Below are positions 62,650-64,000 of a stretch of DNA of 64,000 nt, in pieces (position 1 is the stretch's first letter; every line of letters starts with the position of its first letter). The DNA lies in contig OX345636.1 in assembly GCA_947044365.1 (NCBI GenBank), positions 23,283,466 through 23,347,465 on the forward strand, in the 5' to 3' direction. Under the pieces are notes generated by a model. That model saw only the letters and a list, made by a program, of their open reading frames with translations, was not told where the DNA came from and searched no databases. The translations under genes and the position numbers were made by a program. The stretch is from Petrosia ficiformis (Eukaryota > Porifera > Demospongiae > Haplosclerida > Petrosiidae).

Positions 62650-63260
62650 AGCAATATGATGTGTGAAATTGAAAGGTCAATAGGTATGATTCTGACTGAC
62701 AATTTCTGCGAAATAACAAGTGAACCAGATTCATATTCAAGTTCCAGTGAGGAGACAGCCGAGATGTTGGAGTTTGCTTTAGAAGATGCCTATACCTGTA
62801 GCCCTTCCTTTTTTTTGAATGGTTGAGGTGATCCTGTACAAAGAACATCATTACTGGACAAAGAGCTCATGGATAATGAAAGCTTGGAAGGTGTGTATGT
62901 GTGTACATGTATATCACAATTTTATGTACTGTGTTAATGTCTTGACCACAACCTTATTTATTACAGGTGAAGAAGATACAAGTGGAAATTCAGAAATCAA
63001 TTCAATTTTAGGTTGTGGTTTGCTTACAGGATGTGGAACAACTGATGTTGAATCTTCAGATAATGAAACCCCACCTACATGTAAAAAGTGACAACTAGAA
63101 GCTAAATCTAAGCGTGGTCGAAAGTACAAAATAGATGGAATTGGACATGGAGATGGAATTAAACGTGGCAATGGAAGAAGTCGAAGTGTTAAAAGAGGTT
63201 GTGGTCATGGTCAAGTTACTAAAAGTGGTTTGAAGGGCATATATGAGTCTGGTAGGTAAG
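62650..63260 (+). other. Unassigned coding fragments with Gly/Arg-rich end
   Basis: A serine/glutamate-rich open stretch (SSSSEETAEMLEFALEDAY), an exon-like piece after TTACAG at 62967 (EEDTSGNSEINSIL...), then a GHGDGIKRGNGRSRS Gly/Arg-rich run. It may be the start of a transposase gene (acidic then basic leader) or a host exon. No family recognised. Confidence 0.3.
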
Positions 63261-63299
63261 TTATTTCCTCACAGTGGTATTAAATGTTCAGGTTGGTAA

Positions 63300-64000
63300 T
63301 TACTAGGGCTGGGACGCTTACCTTTGGAATGCTTGCTTATAATAAGTATGCTATGTTGTAGGGGTGGGTGGTATACTGATATTTAGTTGAATTTTGGTAT
63401 TCATTTTCATACCACAGTATGGCATCACAAAAGTTTGCATACCAAAATACACTGTTAATTAAACAATTAGTGTGCCATACCCATAATTCGTAATTCATAA
63501 TTCATGAATCATTTGATGTAACGAGGAGGCTTGGTATCTAAGGGGTGGGATATATGGGTCAATGATTGTAATAATGAATGTTTTATCTATAGCAATGACA
63601 AGGTCTTTTTGTTTCATTCCTGTAGTGAAATTAAATGGAACTATGGAAAAGTAATTACTTCTATACAACGTAAACCTTCTCCTAGAAAACTCCCTCGATT
63701 TATCTATCCTAGTGGCCCTTCACGTCACACTTAAAATGTAAACACTCCTCTGCAAGTGGTACAGCCTTTTCTAATGAATGTACATATATTTTTTGATTCT
63801 ATTGTTCAGCAAACAAATTAATTTGCATCACGAAAAGGTGTGATATTGCACTTCTGTTTAGTTGAAATCATTTCTAGGACACAATATTGCAATGGGAATG
63901 TTGCGTCTACCACAAATTCATGATTATTGGGCTTGTAATCATGTTTTGCCCACTCCTTTGTTCCCATCAATAATGTCGAGATCGTTTTATATTGATAATG
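63300..64000. other. End of window, possible hAT-like ends
   Basis: TAGGGCTGGGA at 63304 and AGGGGTGGGTGGTATACTGATA at 63360 look like old hAT termini, with GGTAT/ATACC motifs beyond. A short open frame at 63531-63734 is unassigned. No SDAD1 5' exon found here. Confidence 0.3.

Noticed and set aside
61196..63990. Possible large element bounded by GTGGGCAG... and ...TTGCCCACTC
   Set aside because: The matching part is too short and the right end is cut by the window, so no ends can be defined.

Overview
The window looks like nuclear DNA of an invertebrate animal. It is AT-rich, has short spliced exons with GT..AG introns, and is packed with eukaryotic transposons (hAT, Sola, Tc1/mariner, pogo, Crypton, Helitron, Penelope-like, LINE and gypsy pieces). 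The motif TACATGTA occurs dozens of times, alone or as short (TACATG)n runs. A demosponge-like genome fits this style, but nothing here proves the species.

The backbone is one host gene on the minus strand: SDA1/SDAD1, a ribosome-biogenesis factor needed for 60S maturation. Nineteen small exons between 9522 and 60870 can be joined in frame, and the 5' exons lie beyond the right edge. The introns are unusually large because transposons have piled into them. The one stretch of the protein I cannot find is the acidic linker expected between the exons at 17617-17718 and 12383-12492; that intron holds a three-deep nest of transposons. A second likely host gene, on the plus strand, ends at 7128 with a DUF4384-like domain and converges on the SDA1 gene.

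Layout: 1-5300 transposon remains (hairpin-ended non-autonomous element, Crypton remnant, 100-bp-arm foldback, pogo remnant). 5555-7128 a hypothetical ORF and the DUF4384-like last exon. 9522-17718 the 3' part of SDA1, with nested elements at 13336-16097. 17985-25750 a long intron with a LINE piece, a permuted (Naiad-type) Penelope-like element split by an almost intact hAT transposon, and minisatellites. 26423-31393 a cluster of seven SDA1 exons. 31668-33953 a nearly intact Sola-type transposon. 36714-44933 six more exons. 44934-60815 one 15.9-kb intron containing a nearly identical tandem duplication of about 6 kb (46499-52483 and 52484 to about 59004) made of BEN-domain, hAT and Helitron pieces. 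60816-60870 the most 5' exon seen. 61680-63300 a broken Tc1-like element and unknown coding fragments.

The most unusual object is an insert of about 930 bp (51293-52223), present in the first copy of the tandem duplication and absent from the second. It has a chain of six consecutive stem-loops ending exactly at an ATG, a two-exon ORF of 147 residues with spaced motifs reminiscent of an HUH (rolling-circle type) nuclease but without the catalytic tyrosine, a TATA-like box and a poly(A) signal. Other points of interest are a hairpin-ended repeat family of eight copies with Helentron-associated (HINE/DINE) architecture, and evidence that (TACATG)n runs can be micro-insertions with a target duplication and can supply 3' splice sites.
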